This document shows, one piece after another, positions 19,116 through 29,032 of a stretch of DNA of 64,000 bases (positions are counted from its first letter, which is position 1; each line of letters begins with the position of its first letter). The DNA lies in NCBI GenBank assembly GCA_027019405.1, contig JALUWO010000206.1, forward strand, positions 102,001 through 166,000, written 5' to 3'. Under the pieces are notes generated by a model. That model saw only the letters and a program-made list of their open reading frames with translations, had not been told where the DNA came from and did not search any database. The position numbers and the translations under genes were made by a program. This DNA comes from Candidatus Altimarinota bacterium (lineage in GTDB: Bacteria > Patescibacteriota > Gracilibacteria > BD1-5 > UBA6164).

Positions 19116-19461
19116 TTTTGAAAATTATGAGATGAAATTTAAATACAAGAAAATATTACAATAAAACTTTACAAGAAAAATATAAAAAATAAAAGAAACT
19201 TTTAGTTTTAAAATAGCTAAAAAGCTATTTCTAAGAAATTTTTCTTTTTTATATATTTCTATTGCATAAATATTTTCTTCAGTAAAATGAGTATAAGACA
19301 TTCTAATAATGGTTAGGTTTTAATGCACCCCCCATTATGAATGTCTTTTTTATTTTGCAAATTTTGTGCACTTTGAAATAGAATGTAGGATAAAGATATT
19401 GACTTTTTTATTTATTTTAATATAAATTAATTATTAATTTAAATATTTAATATAAAGAAAT
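19116..19461 (+). other. gene-free stretch with two RNA hairpins
   Basis: No convincing gene. At about 19211-19234 the sequence AAATAGCTAAAAAGCTATTT is a small hairpin. At 19296-19352 AGACATTC and ATAATGG pair with CCATTAT and GAATGTCT around a loop with a C6 tract, followed by a T run. That is the strongest GC-containing structure of the region. A nine-codon frame (MSIRHSNNG, from 19288) runs into the 5' arm. It may be a leader, a small RNA or a terminator of the upstream gene. Confidence 0.5.
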
Positions 19462-19944
19462 ATGAATAAAGTAAAATTATTAAAAGATTATTTAGATTTA
19501 TTAAATGAAAAAAAATCTAAAATTGATTTAAATATTAAATTAGCTTTAAAAGATACCCATGAGGCAGAATCTGCAATGCAAAGTAGGTATGATACTAAAA
19601 GAGAAGAAGCTGAGGCAATGGTAGAATGATATAGTATTCAATCTAGTAAAATATTAGAGGTTATTAATAGTGTGAAAAAAATTTTATTTAGAATAGAAAA
19701 TGAAAAATCTGTTTCTAATAAAGTACTATTAGGGTCAATTGTTAAATATATTGATTATGATGAAGATAGTGAAAAAGCTTTTTTTATTGTTCCATGATGA
19801 GATTTTGAGAAAAAATGAGATTTATATTATCTTTGAATTAATACACCATTATGAAAACAGTTAATTTGAAAAGAAGCTGGAGAAGAATATGAAATTGAAT
19901 TGCCTAATGAGAAAAAAGAAATAGAGATATTAAGTATCATATAA
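19462..19944 (+). CDS. GreA/GreB-like transcription factor
   Basis: The 160-residue protein has an N-terminal helical hairpin with the block HEAESAMQSRYDTKREEAE, and a C-terminal FKBP-like domain from about residue 92 (GSIVKYIDYDEDSEKAFFIV ... NTPLGKQLIGKEAGEEYE). The pattern NTPLGxxLIGKxxG-E is typical of the GreA/GreB C-terminal domain. A true greA is present at 27423, so this is a second, divergent member that may bind the RNA polymerase secondary channel. Codons for Gly in FIVPGGDFE are TGA. Confidence 0.7.
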
Positions 19945-19970
19945 TTTTATAATTTAAAAAATTAATTTTA

Positions 19971-20630
19971 ATGAATAAATTAGAAATATCTGATGTAAGT
20001 ATTAATAAAATAATTTCATGAGAATTAGAAAATACATTACCAGAATTATATAAATTAAAAGAATGTATTGAACATAATCCTTGGCATATGAATACTTCTG
20101 TTTTTGAACATACCATAGAAGTATTAGAAGAATTAGAAAAAATTATAAAAGTAAATAAAGATTCTAATTTAGATATATACTTAGAAAAAAAGATAGATAA
20201 TTATTCTAAAAAAGATTTATTATATTTATGAACATTATTTCATGATATTTCTAAAAATGATACATTTTCTTATGAAAAGTGATTTTGAACAAAATGTCCT
20301 TGACATGAAGAACAATGAGCAATAAAAGTGGAAAATATACTAAAAAAATTTGATTTATCAAATATAGAAAAAATTTTTGTTAAAAATCTTATAAGGTATC
20401 ATTGAAAAATTCATTATATTTTGTATGAAGATAACTTAAATTTAAATAATGAAGTAAATGAACATAAAAATAAATATGAAGCAATTTATATAGAATTAAT
20501 TATTTTAGCATTAGCTGATACTATTGCTAGTGATTTGAAAATTAGTGATAAAATTAATTATGATTTTAGGATAAAATTCTATATGGATATTATTTTAAAT
20601 TTTAAACTTAAAAATACATGAAAAAATTAA
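19971..20630 (+). CDS. HD-domain phosphohydrolase
   Basis: The 219-residue protein has an HD metal-binding signature: PWHMNTSVFEHTIEVLEEL near residues 38-56, LFHDISKND near 88-96 (the HD pair), and HGKIHYIL near 145 with a later Asp in LALADTIASD near 188. The layout resembles the HD domain of tRNA nucleotidyltransferases without the transferase part. Nucleotide or RNA phosphohydrolase activity is likely. Its last 13 bases overlap the next gene, so the two are translationally coupled. Confidence 0.82.
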
Positions 20631-21256
20631 AAAATAAATTATGATATTCTTATGCATTTGTATGAATGGATGCATCATGAAAAAGTACAATTGTAGAGAG
20701 AATTTCTAATGAAATTAATGCTGTTATTGTAAAAGATAATAATCCAAAAATGAGTATTCTAAGAAAAACTATAGAAAAATCTCCACTTAATGATCCTGAT
20801 TTGAGGTTTGATTATTATAGTTTATTAAGTTATAATGAAGTTGAAATTTGAAAAAAAATTCTTTTGAAACAATGAAAAAATATAGTTTTTGATAGAAATT
20901 CTGAATGTACTATTGCTAATAATGCTGCTATGTGATCAATAAAAGCAAAAAATGCAAAATTAGAAGATATAACAGATTTTACACCAGATTTAACTTTTTA
21001 TTTAGATGTAAAAAAAGAAGAGAGAATAAAGAGAATGAAGAGTAGATGAAATATAACAGAAGCTGATAAATTATTAATTAAAGAATGATGATTATTAGAT
21101 AAAACAGATAAAGAATACAAAAAATTTGATGATATACATATAAGAATTGATACTACTAATAAAACAATAAATGAAGTAGTAAAAGAAGTAAAAAACTATA
21201 TTTTAGATAATATAAAAAATACTATTGAGGAAAATAGTGAAAAAATGATTAAATAA
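20618..21256 (+). CDS. thymidylate-kinase-like P-loop kinase
   Basis: The 212-residue protein has a P-loop, FVGMDASGKSTIVERI, at about residues 14-29, where Ser-Gly-Lys-Ser needs TGA=Gly. A DRNSECTIAN block near 97-106 resembles the DR motif of dTMP kinases, and KEERIKRMKSRGN near 137-149 is a lid-like Arg/Lys region. It probably phosphorylates a deoxynucleoside monophosphate or related substrate. It overlaps the HD gene by 13 bases and is followed by a radical SAM gene. Confidence 0.75.
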
Positions 21257-21275
21257 TAATTAATAAACAAAAAAT

Positions 21276-22217
21276 ATGAAAACACCAATAGAAAAATATA
21301 TTGAAAAAGAAAAAGTAATTGAAATTAATTCTTATTTGGAAAATATAACAATTGAAGAACTTCTTAAAGATTTACCTAAAAAAAATTGATGTCAATTTAG
21401 AGTATCATTAACTCAATTATGTAATGAATCTTGTTTTTTCTGTCATAATGAATGAAATCCTAAGAAAAAAGTTGAATTTGATGATTCTATATTTAAAAAA
21501 TCAATAGATATTATGGAAAAATATTGAATTGAACAAAAAATTAGATTTACATGATGAGAGCCAACATTATATGATTGACTAGTTGATTTGATAAAATATA
21601 CAAAAGATAAATTGCCTGAATCAAGTGTGTGAATGACTACTAATTGATTATTGCTTGAAGAACAAGCTAAATCTCTAATAGAGGCATGACTAGATAAAAT
21701 AACAATATCTTTACATTCTTTAGATGAAGAATGATATAAAAATATCACAAAAGTAGATTGATTAGAAAAAGTATTAAAATGATTAGAAAAATTAAAAGAA
21801 TTGAATTTTAAATGAGATATAAGTATAAATGCTGTCATATGAACATATAATATTAATGAAGTCTCAAATTTAGATATTTTTTGTACAACAAATTGATATA
21901 AATTAAAACTACTTGATATTTTGCCAATAGAAGATAATTTAAAACAATATGTTTTAAGTCAAAGAGAAATTGAAGAAATAACTAAAGTAAATAATGTAAA
22001 ATGAGAAAGAACACAAGGAAAATGCCTAACATGTTCTAAAAAAGGCATTTGTTGAACAGAAGCTGAATATTTGAGAATGTCACCAGATTGAATATTAAAT
22101 CCTTGTTTAAAATTAAAAGAATTTGACATAGATTTAAAAAAGATAGAATTAAATAGTGATAATTTTGAAAAATGATTTTTTTTAGCTTTGAGAAGAATAA
22201 AAAGTTTATCTTTATAA
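21276..22217 (+). CDS. radical SAM protein, MoaA-like
   Basis: The 313-residue enzyme has the radical SAM cluster motif CNESCFFC (CxxxCxxC, near residues 52-59), a GGEPTLYDG block near 93-101, and a C-terminal Cys-rich region CLTCSKKGIC ... SPDGILNPCL near 250-280. That region resembles the second 4Fe-4S site of MoaA. It would cleave S-adenosylmethionine to start a radical reaction. No molybdopterin genes are near, so the product is unknown. It is in a tight cluster with HD, kinase and CYTH genes. Confidence 0.9.
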
Positions 22218-22226
22218 AAAAATAAT

Positions 22227-22757
22227 ATGAAAACAGAATATGAAGTTAAAATTTTGGATATAAATCTTGATGAAATAAAAAATAAGTTACATAAGTTATG
22301 AGCTAGATTTTTATGAGAAAATATGCAAAAAAGGTATGTTTATGATTTTAATCCAGTAAATCCTAATAAATGGGTTAGATTAAGACAAAAATGAGAAAAA
22401 GTGGAATTAACAATAAAAGAAATTTTAAATGATAGTATAACTTGAACCAAAGAAATTGAAACAAGTGTTGGTGATTTTGAGACAACAAATTTAATATTAG
22501 AAGAATTATGATATAAAGCAAAGGCTTATCAGGAAAATAAAAGAATAAGTTATAAATTAGATTGAGTAGAAATTGAATTAGATTTCTGGCCACAAATTCC
22601 AGTTTATATGGAAATTGAATGAAAAAATGAGAAGGAAGTAGAAAAAATTGTAAATAAATTATGATATAAAATGAGTGACACAACTTCTATAAACACTACA
22701 AAAGTATATAAAAAATATTGAATTGATTTAGCTAAAATAAAAGATTTAAAATTTTAA
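22227..22757 (+). CDS. CYTH domain protein (class IV adenylate cyclase / triphosphatase-like)
   Basis: The 176-residue protein starts with the ExExK signature (EYEVK, residues 4-8), then RYVYDF, KWVRLRQKGEKVELTIKE, IETSV and a late LDGVEIELDFWP. All lie in the order of a CYTH triphosphate tunnel. Substrate may be ATP, tripolyphosphate or thiamine triphosphate. It is the last gene of the HD-kinase-SAM cluster. A second CYTH gene lies at 54994 and lacks the Lys of ExExK. Confidence 0.85.
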
Positions 22758-22776
22758 GAAAATTAATAAAAGATTT

Positions 22777-22851
22777 ATGAACAATTTATTTATTACATCT
22801 ATAAGAAGAAGACCATTTTCAGAAGTGAAAATGGTTACTATTTATGTGTAA
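22777..22851 (+). other. possible leader peptide of the PLP-enzyme gene
   Basis: A short frame encodes a 24-residue peptide starting MNNLFITSIRRRPFSEV and ending VTIYV. It contains a 9-bp hairpin (ACCATTTTC with GAAAATGGT) and is followed at 22944 by a strong terminator. It has two Thr, three Ile and two to three Val codons, which could suit attenuation of a threonine-branch gene, but the count is not striking. Confidence 0.35.
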
Positions 22852-22943
22852 AAAATTGTTTTTATAGGTCAAAAAGAAGCTATTTTTCAAGTGAAATGAA
22901 CTGCACCCATAAAAGTGTAGTGAATAAAAAAAGTTATTTTTGT

Positions 22944-22985
22944 AAAAGATGATTTCTGTATTGTACAGGAGTCATCTTTTTTCTA
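22944..22985 (+). terminator. strong hairpin terminator in the leader of the PLP-enzyme gene
   Basis: AAAAGATGATTTCTGTA pairs over its full 17 positions (including G-T pairs) with TACAGGAGTCATCTTTT around a 3-base loop, followed by T residues. It may end the CYTH transcript or act as an attenuator, since it lies close before the next coding frame. Confidence 0.8.
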
Positions 22986-23043
22986 TTCCACTGATACCTT
23001 TCATTATTATAATAGAATGATTTGAAAGTCTTGTACCTTTTAA

Positions 23044-23988
23044 AAAGTACATGTTTCTTATGGTGCTTGAAAAACTCCATTAATAAAAAATGAAAATGTT
23101 GCATCAGTTTTGTGATTATCAAATATGCTTATAAAAGATGAATCATATAATCCTTATTGAACTCATAAAGATAGAAGAAGTGAATATATTATAAATGTAG
23201 CACTTGAAAACAATGTAGATAAAATAGTTTGTCTTACTGCTTGAAATGCAGGTTATAGTTTATGAAGATATTGTAGTAGAGCATGAATAGATTATACAAG
23301 TTTGATTTTTCCTTGGGTTTCAGAAGCAAGAAAAAAATCTTTAAAAGAATGGTGAGAAGTTATTTCTATTGATTGATCAAGATTTAATTGAATTTTAAGA
23401 CCTAGAGATTTTGCACAAATTGTTTGAGAATATGATAAATATGAAAGACATAAAACTTGGAAAAATATTTGGGCTGTGACAAATAGTTTTGAACCTATTT
23501 CAGTAAATGCATATAAAGAACTTTTTTATGAGATAAAGGAAGAAAATCCAGATTATGTAGTTATTCCTTGTGGGAGTTGAGATATAATAATATGAGTTTG
23601 GCTTGCTATAAAAGAGCTATGAATGGATACTAAGATAATTTGAGTAGCTCCAGAAAATGAACATCCTCTAGCACAATCTTTAAAATATTGAGTTGATGAA
23701 TATCAAATAAAAAATTATCATGAAAATAGTTTAGCTGAAAAATTAACTACTCCTTTTACTGCTGTTTTACCTATTTTATATAAAATTTTTACAGAAGAGT
23801 GAAATATTTATACAGAAGTTGGAAATGAAGATATATTAAAAGTAAAAAATATTATAGAGAAATTTTGAATTAGATGTGAAAATTCAGCAGCTGTTTCTTT
23901 TGCTACATTTATATCAAGAAATAGGCCAAATATAAATTTAAATTCAAAAATTATTATAGTTTCAACTGGAAAATGATTAGAAAATTAA
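23044..23988 (+). CDS. PLP-dependent enzyme, threonine-synthase-like; 5' end unclear
   Basis: The frame has the fold-type II PLP motifs: VSYGAGKTPLI near the start, IKDESYNPYGTHKDRRSEY with the PLP Lys in HKDR, CLTAGNAGYSLGRYC (phosphate-binding loop) and VVIPCGSGDIIIGVWLA. It would catalyse a threonine synthase, cysteate synthase or related beta/gamma-replacement. In-frame TAA at 23041 closes the frame directly upstream, and no ATG, GTG or TTG precedes the conserved VSYGAG. In-frame sequence before the TAA (from ATG 23017) and in the -1 frame (ending ESLVPFKK) both look partly protein-like. The gene may be broken at its 5' end or use a rare start or shift. Confidence 0.75.
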
Positions 23989-24004
23989 TTTTAAAAATTT
24001 ATTT

Positions 24005-25783
24005 ATGAATTCAACAAAGTTAAAAAATAAGCATAAAAATATTTATGAAAAATTTTTTATGTGAAATAATTTAGTTATTTCACTACCTTTACTTTTGAAT
24101 TGGGCTTGAGATATATTTGATAATTATGAATGAATTAGAATCAAACAAAAAATTTCTTTAAGAATTTACTTATGAATTAATTTTATTGAGAAAAAAGAAA
24201 TTAAGTTTAATAAAATTAATTATTATGACTTAAATGAAGAAAAATTTATAGAAAATAATTTATTAGAATATGCTTCAGTTTTTTCTAAGTTGAAAGAATT
24301 TGTTGATTATAAATATTCTAAAAATATTATTGATAAATGATGATTAGAAATAAATTTATTATCAGAAACTTCTAGATGATTAGGCTTATGATATGGCTCA
24401 GTTATTTCAATGTTAATTTTTATATGACTAGAAAAATTTTATAATAATATTAATTATATAAATGATGAAAAAATTATTATAAATGATTTTTTAAATATAA
24501 ATACTCCTATAGATAATTTGTTAAGATTGAGCTTGGAAGCAAATAAAATAATTTGAACGAAATTTTCTATTGAAAATCAAATAACAAGTTTTTTTGATTC
24601 TTATTATCCTATTGTCTCATTTAAAGAAAATATTGATAATGATATTGAAAATATAGACTTAAATTTAGTTAAAATTTATTGATATAGATTAAATAATATA
24701 GAGAAAAAATTAGCTTCTGTACCTTTTTTACCTCTTGATTATTGATTAGTCTATTCTTGAAGGCCTGTTTTAGTTGATCATATCCTAAATACAAATAATG
24801 AATCTTTTAATTGGACAAAAGATATAAAACAAAAGGTAAAAAAGTATTTTTGAAAAAATATTAATGAGATTTTACCAATTAGAAAACCAAAGTTTTATTC
24901 TACTTTTATAGAACCTGAAGAAGATATTTTTAAAGAAACATATTGAAGAATAATGTGAGCTATAAGTTTAGAGATATTAAATATAATTTTGAAATTATAT
25001 TCAGCTTGATATACAGAAAGTAATATGAAGAATTTTATAGCTGTTATTGATAAGAATAGATATTGAAATTTTATTACTAGGAAATCATCAAAATTTTTTT
25101 CATTATTTATAAATTCTTTAGTTCAAAAATTTTCAAGAAATTCTGATATATTATGATTATCTCCAAATGACACTTCAATAATGTGATGAACAGCAATTTT
25201 TGTTTTACCTTTAGAATGATTTAGAAAGGATTTAATTTTATCAGTAGAAAAAACTAAAAATGAATATTCATGAGTAAAAATTATTTATGCTAATTGGTTA
25301 GATTGATTAGAAAGTAAATGATTTAAAATAGAACAAGACTTAAAAAATAATATTTTTTCAGAATTTGTTAATAAAAACTCAATTATTATGAAAAATAGTA
25401 ATTGAGAAACAAAAATTATTGATGGTGATTATATTGATTTTGAAAATCTAGATGGGTTAATTCTTGATTTAATAAAAAGAAAAATTTATCTTGATTGAGA
25501 AAAATTAACAAGTAAGCAAATACATTCACAAAATACAACAATAGAAATTTTAGAAATTTTACTTTCTAATTTATGAAAAGATATATCAAATAAGGAATTA
25601 CCAAAATCAAGTTATTCATCAAATAAAAATGAAATGCTTTGAAAAATAGTTTTACCACTTGTAAAATTAATTGAAGAAAAAAAGAAAATAAAATTACCTT
25701 TAATTTGTAAATGATGAATAAATGATTTTTATTTAAAATTAAAAAAATCAGATTTAAATATTAAAGTAATAAAAAAACTATAA
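24005..25783 (+). CDS. unknown protein, 592 aa, weak GHMP-kinase-like loop
   Basis: I do not recognise the family with confidence. The protein is soluble and acidic-neutral. Residues about 123-133 (SRGLGLGYGS) recall the phosphate-binding PxxxGLGSSAA loop of GHMP kinases, and DTSIMGGTAIFVLPLEGF near 400 could be a second Gly-rich loop. At 592 residues it is much longer than homoserine or mevalonate kinases. It follows the threonine-synthase-like gene by 16 bases and is probably in its operon. A kinase role is a guess from the loop and context. Confidence 0.7.
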
Positions 25784-25853
25784 AAAAATAATTTTATATT
25801 ATATATATTTTTTATAAAACTTGTACTTTTTAATATATTTTATCCTATTAAAT

Positions 25854-25881
25854 TTGACTAATTAAGTTAAAATAATATAAT
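25854..25881 (+). promoter_or_regulatory. promoter of secE-nusG
   Basis: TTGACT, 16-base spacer, TATAAT; a second possible TTGACA follows at about 25888 with a TATTAT. Both are upstream of the SecE start. Confidence 0.65.
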
Positions 25882-25944
25882 TGCTATTGACAAGTGTTGC
25901 TAAGAATATTATGCAACATTTTTTATTTTTATATAATAAAAATT

Positions 25945-26127
25945 ATGATAGCTTTTTTAAAAGGTTCTGTTAGAGAACTAAAACATGTTGTTTGGCCAAC
26001 AAGAGAAGAAACTAAAAAATATTTTATGATGGTTTTAGTTACTTTGATATTATTTGGTGTATATTTATTTATTGCTAATACTATTTTTTCTGAAGTAATT
26101 CTAAAAGTTTTACCAAATTTATTTTAA
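25945..26127 (+). CDS. secE: preprotein translocase subunit SecE
   Basis: The 60-residue protein is SecE of the SecYEG channel. It has an amphipathic helix with the signature RELKHVVWPTREETKKY, then one membrane segment (MMVLVTLILFGVYLFIA). The start at 25945 (MIAFLKGSVREL) gives the normal length; an upstream in-frame ATG at 25894 would add a hydrophobic 17-residue stretch unlike the family and overlaps the promoter region. nusG follows 21 bases downstream, the usual bacterial order. Confidence 0.95.
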   Translation: MIAFLKGSVRELKHVVWPTREETKKYFMMVLVTLILFGVYLFIANTIFSEVILKVLPNLF

Positions 26128-26148
26128 TTTATAATACTAGATAATAAG

Positions 26149-26685
26149 ATGAAATTAAGACCTGAATGGTATGTTATTCAAGTTATTTCTTGAACTGAAG
26201 AAAATGTTAAACAATCTTTATTTCAAAGAAGAGAAAGTCTTTGAATGGAAGATTATATCTTAGATGTTTTTGTTCCAACTCATGAAGTTGTAAGTGTTAG
26301 AGCTTGAGGTAAAGAAGTGAAAAAGAGTAAAAATATATTACCTTGATATATATTAGTTCAAATGATTGTAACTAATGAAAGTTGGTATATTGTAAGAAAT
26401 ACTCCAAATGTTACTTGATTTTTATGAGCTTGAAATATTCCTGTTCCAGTTTCAGGTGAAGAATTAGAAAAATTAAAATGAAAAATCAAGGAAAATGCAG
26501 TTGAATATTCTTCAAAATTTACTGTTTGAGATGAAGTTTATATAACAGATTGAACTTTTAGCTGAAATGAATGAATTTTATCAGAAGTAAATGAAAAGAA
26601 ATGAACAGTTAAAATGACTATAAATTTATTATGAAGAGATACTCCAGTAGAATTAGAATTTTCACAAGTAAAAATTAAAAATTAA
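26149..26685 (+). CDS. nusG: transcription termination/antitermination protein NusG
   Basis: The 178-residue protein has an N-terminal NGN domain (EWYVIQVISGTEENVKQSL ... LPGYILVQM ... WYIVRNTPNVTGFLG). A C-terminal KOW domain starts near 127 (FTVGDEVYITDGTFSGNEG). It links RNA polymerase to ribosome or Rho. TGA encodes many of the conserved glycines, including those of VTGFLG and the KOW turn. It forms an operon with secE; the normally following rplK/rplA are absent here, replaced by an unknown gene and greA. Confidence 0.96.
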
Positions 26686-26697
26686 AATTAAAATACT

Positions 26698-27399
26698 ATG
26701 CAATTAAGATATTTTATCTATATTATTTGATTTTTAATTATTAGTTTTCTTTTAAATATATTTTTTTATTTTATAAGTTCAGATTATAGAAATTTTCTTA
26801 AAGAAATTAAATCTGACAATGTTTGAAAAACTCAAGTTGTATACAATACTTGAAAAACAATATGAAATAATAAAAATAATAATAAAAAAGAAACTAATAG
26901 TATTATTATTGATGAAAAAAATATAAATAATGTAGATAAAAAGTCTTATATTAATAAAACTGATACTGAGAATAAAGAGGTGGTATATAGTCAGGTAGTA
27001 GGAGAAATAAAAGAAACAAAAATAGAAAAAGATATTTTAAATAAATTTAAAGAATTTAAATTAAAAAAATTGGAACTTCATCCAAGGTTATTTGATTTAA
27101 CTACTGAATATCCCAATGAATATATTGAATATTACAGTGAATATTTAACTTTATATTTTTTTGGAAATGAACCATATGAAAAGTTAAAAGATGTTTTTAA
27201 TGTTTTGACTTATGAATTACCATTTTCTATAAATGAAGTTAATAATTTTTGAAATAAATCTTTTTATATAAACTTAAATAAAGATTTTAATGATAATCAA
27301 ATAAGAATAGTTTTTCTTTATAAAAATAGAACTTTTTGAGTTAAAGTTTCAAAAAAACTTTATCCTATTGTAAAAGAAAAATTGGAAAGATTAAAATAA
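26698..27399 (+). CDS. hypothetical membrane-anchored protein, 233 aa
   Basis: Not recognised. An N-terminal membrane segment (YFIYIIGFLIISFLLNIFFYF) is followed by an Asn/Lys-rich linker of about 60 residues and a globular domain (about 105-233) with FKLKKLELHPRLFDLTTEYP and a late KNRTFGVKVSKKLYP. The domain should lie outside the membrane. It is 12 bases after nusG and 23 before greA, so it is part of a transcription-factor operon, but nothing shows its role. Confidence 0.75.
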
Positions 27400-27422
27400 T
27401 TTATAATTTTAAAAAACAAATT

Positions 27423-27908
27423 ATGACAAAAGTAATTTATGTTACTCAAGAATGATTAGAAGCATTACAAAATGAATTAAAGAATTTAAAAGAAGTAAAA
27501 AGAATAGAAATTGCTGAAAAATTGAAAGAAGCTATTAGTTTTTGAGATTTATCAGAAAATTCTGAATATGAAGATGCTAGAAATGAACAAGCTGCAGTTG
27601 AAAAAAGAATTTCAGATTTAGAAGCTCAATTAAAAAATGTTGAGATAATTAAAGAATGAGATGAAAAGAAAAAATCAGATAAAGTAACAATTGGTTCTTT
27701 AGTTACTATTGAAAATATAGATACAAAAGAAAAAGAAACTTATAAAATTGTAGGTTCTATGGAAGCAGATATATTAGCTGAACAACCTAAGATTTCAAAT
27801 GAATCTACTGTATGAAAAACTTTACTTTGAAAAAAGAAAAATGATATTATAAAAGTTAAATCACAAGGTTGAACTTTTGAATATAAAATTGTAAAAATAG
27901 GTGAATAA
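27423..27908 (+). CDS. greA: transcription elongation factor GreA
   Basis: GreA rescues backtracked RNA polymerase by stimulating transcript cleavage. The 161-residue protein is of normal length. The coiled-coil tip carries [17 protein letters not shown] (residues about 39-55) with the acidic residues that reach the active site, and the C-terminal domain contains [10 protein letters not shown] and [20 protein letters not shown]. Gly in FGDL is TGA. It lies behind secE-nusG, consistent with a transcription operon. Confidence 0.96.
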
Positions 27909-27935
27909 AAAATTATAATATATTAATTACTTTTT

Positions 27936-28340
27936 ATGTTTTATAGTCATTTAATATTAGTTCCTGCTATAGCATTTATAATAAGTGTTTTTATAAAAGG
28001 AATATTGTCAATTATAAATAAATGAAAGCTTGATTTGAGTCTTGCTTTGTGATCTTGATGAATGCCTTCTGCTCATACTGCTGTAGCAGTTTCTCTTACT
28101 ACTGCAATAGTTATAAAATATGGAATTTGGTCAGATTTATTTGCAATAGCAATGTCATTTACAATTATTATTATTTATGATGCTATAAATGTAAGGTTTG
28201 AAGCAGGTTTACATGCTTCAGCTTTGAATAAATATATTTGAGAAACTAAATTTAGAGAAAAATTATGACATCTTCCAAGTGAAGCATTTGCATGAGCTAT
28301 TCTTTGAATATTAGTTGCTATAATTTTGTATTATATATAA
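27936..28340 (+). CDS. divergent PAP2 family protein (DUF212/YuiD-like)
   Basis: The 134-residue membrane protein has four hydrophobic helices and the motif GSGGMPSAHTAVAVSLTTAI near residues 40-59, matching the SxH phosphatase-type motif of divergent PAP2 proteins. A later YDAINVRFEAGLHA also fits the family. It may act on a lipid phosphate; the true substrate is unknown. TGA encodes three of the glycines in the key motif. Confidence 0.9.
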
Positions 28341-28375
28341 AAAACTAGAAAATAATTTTCTAGTTTTTTATATAT
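28339..28375. terminator. bidirectional terminator
   Basis: AAAAAACTAGAAAAT and ATTTTCTAGTTTTTT form a perfect stem with A and T runs on either side, between convergent genes. It overlaps the stop of the minus-strand protease. Confidence 0.85.
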
Positions 28376-29022
28376 TTTTTAATTATATCTTTAGTTATTA
28401 TTATAGCATAACTTTTATTTATTTCATTACTTTTTGCTGTATTGATTCATATAACTTTAAAGTTTTTATCTAATAATGGAGTTCAAGAATCTCAAGATTC
28501 TAAGTTTAGAGTTGTTATTATTTTTTTATTATCTTTATCTATTATAATTCATTTTTTTATATCATTTCAGATTTTATAAACTGTTTCTCAAGTAAATATG
28601 TTATTATTAATATTTAGTATAGGATATTTATTTGATTCTATTTTTAATATACTTATATCATTATTTTTATCTATATAAATTACTTTTGCATTATAACTTT
28701 TTTTATCATTTGTTTGTATTATATATTTTCAATTATAATTATTTACAATATGTCTATTTGTTATAATAATTCAGTTACTATTTATAAAAAATCAATTTCA
28801 TATTAATTTATTTTCCTTTATATTAGTTTTTTTTATATCTTTTAATCATAATTTATTATCTATATTTAATTTAAAATCATCATTGTATGTGATTTGTACT
28901 ATAGAATTATTTATTTGTTTTATTTTCTTTTCTTTGAAATAATTATTTATTGTTTTTTGATTAATTAATATCAAAATCAATATTCAAGAGAAAAAAAATA
29001 TTAACATAAAATATTTTTTCAT
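28360..29022 (-). CDS. membrane-anchored trypsin-like serine protease
   Basis: The 220-residue protein has an N-terminal membrane segment and an HtrA/trypsin-type domain: GFFINSNGIIITNRHIV (catalytic His), DKNNDISILKI (Asp) and LESGDSGTPLLD (Ser in GDSG). The order and spacing fit the family. No PDZ domain follows, so it is a short form. It is probably anchored with the protease outside the cell membrane. It follows radA on the minus strand by 11 bases and shares its transcript. Gly in SGDSGTP comes partly from TGA. Confidence 0.88.
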
Positions 29023-29032
29023 ATTTTTTATA

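Noticed and set aside
21443-21838. Long minus-strand frames opposite the radical SAM gene and similar ones at 1899, 17508, 22375, 30045 and 61896
   Set aside because: They are antisense shadows of genes with clear motifs on the other strand, favoured by low stop density in AT-rich code-25 DNA.
22934-23122. Minus-strand frame of 62 residues in the PLP leader
   Set aside because: It overlaps the terminator hairpin and conserved coding sequence of the PLP gene on the plus strand and has no family features.
25894-25945. Longer SecE with an added N-terminal hydrophobic stretch
   Set aside because: The start at 25945 gives the normal SecE length and N-terminus; the upstream part overlaps a promoter region.
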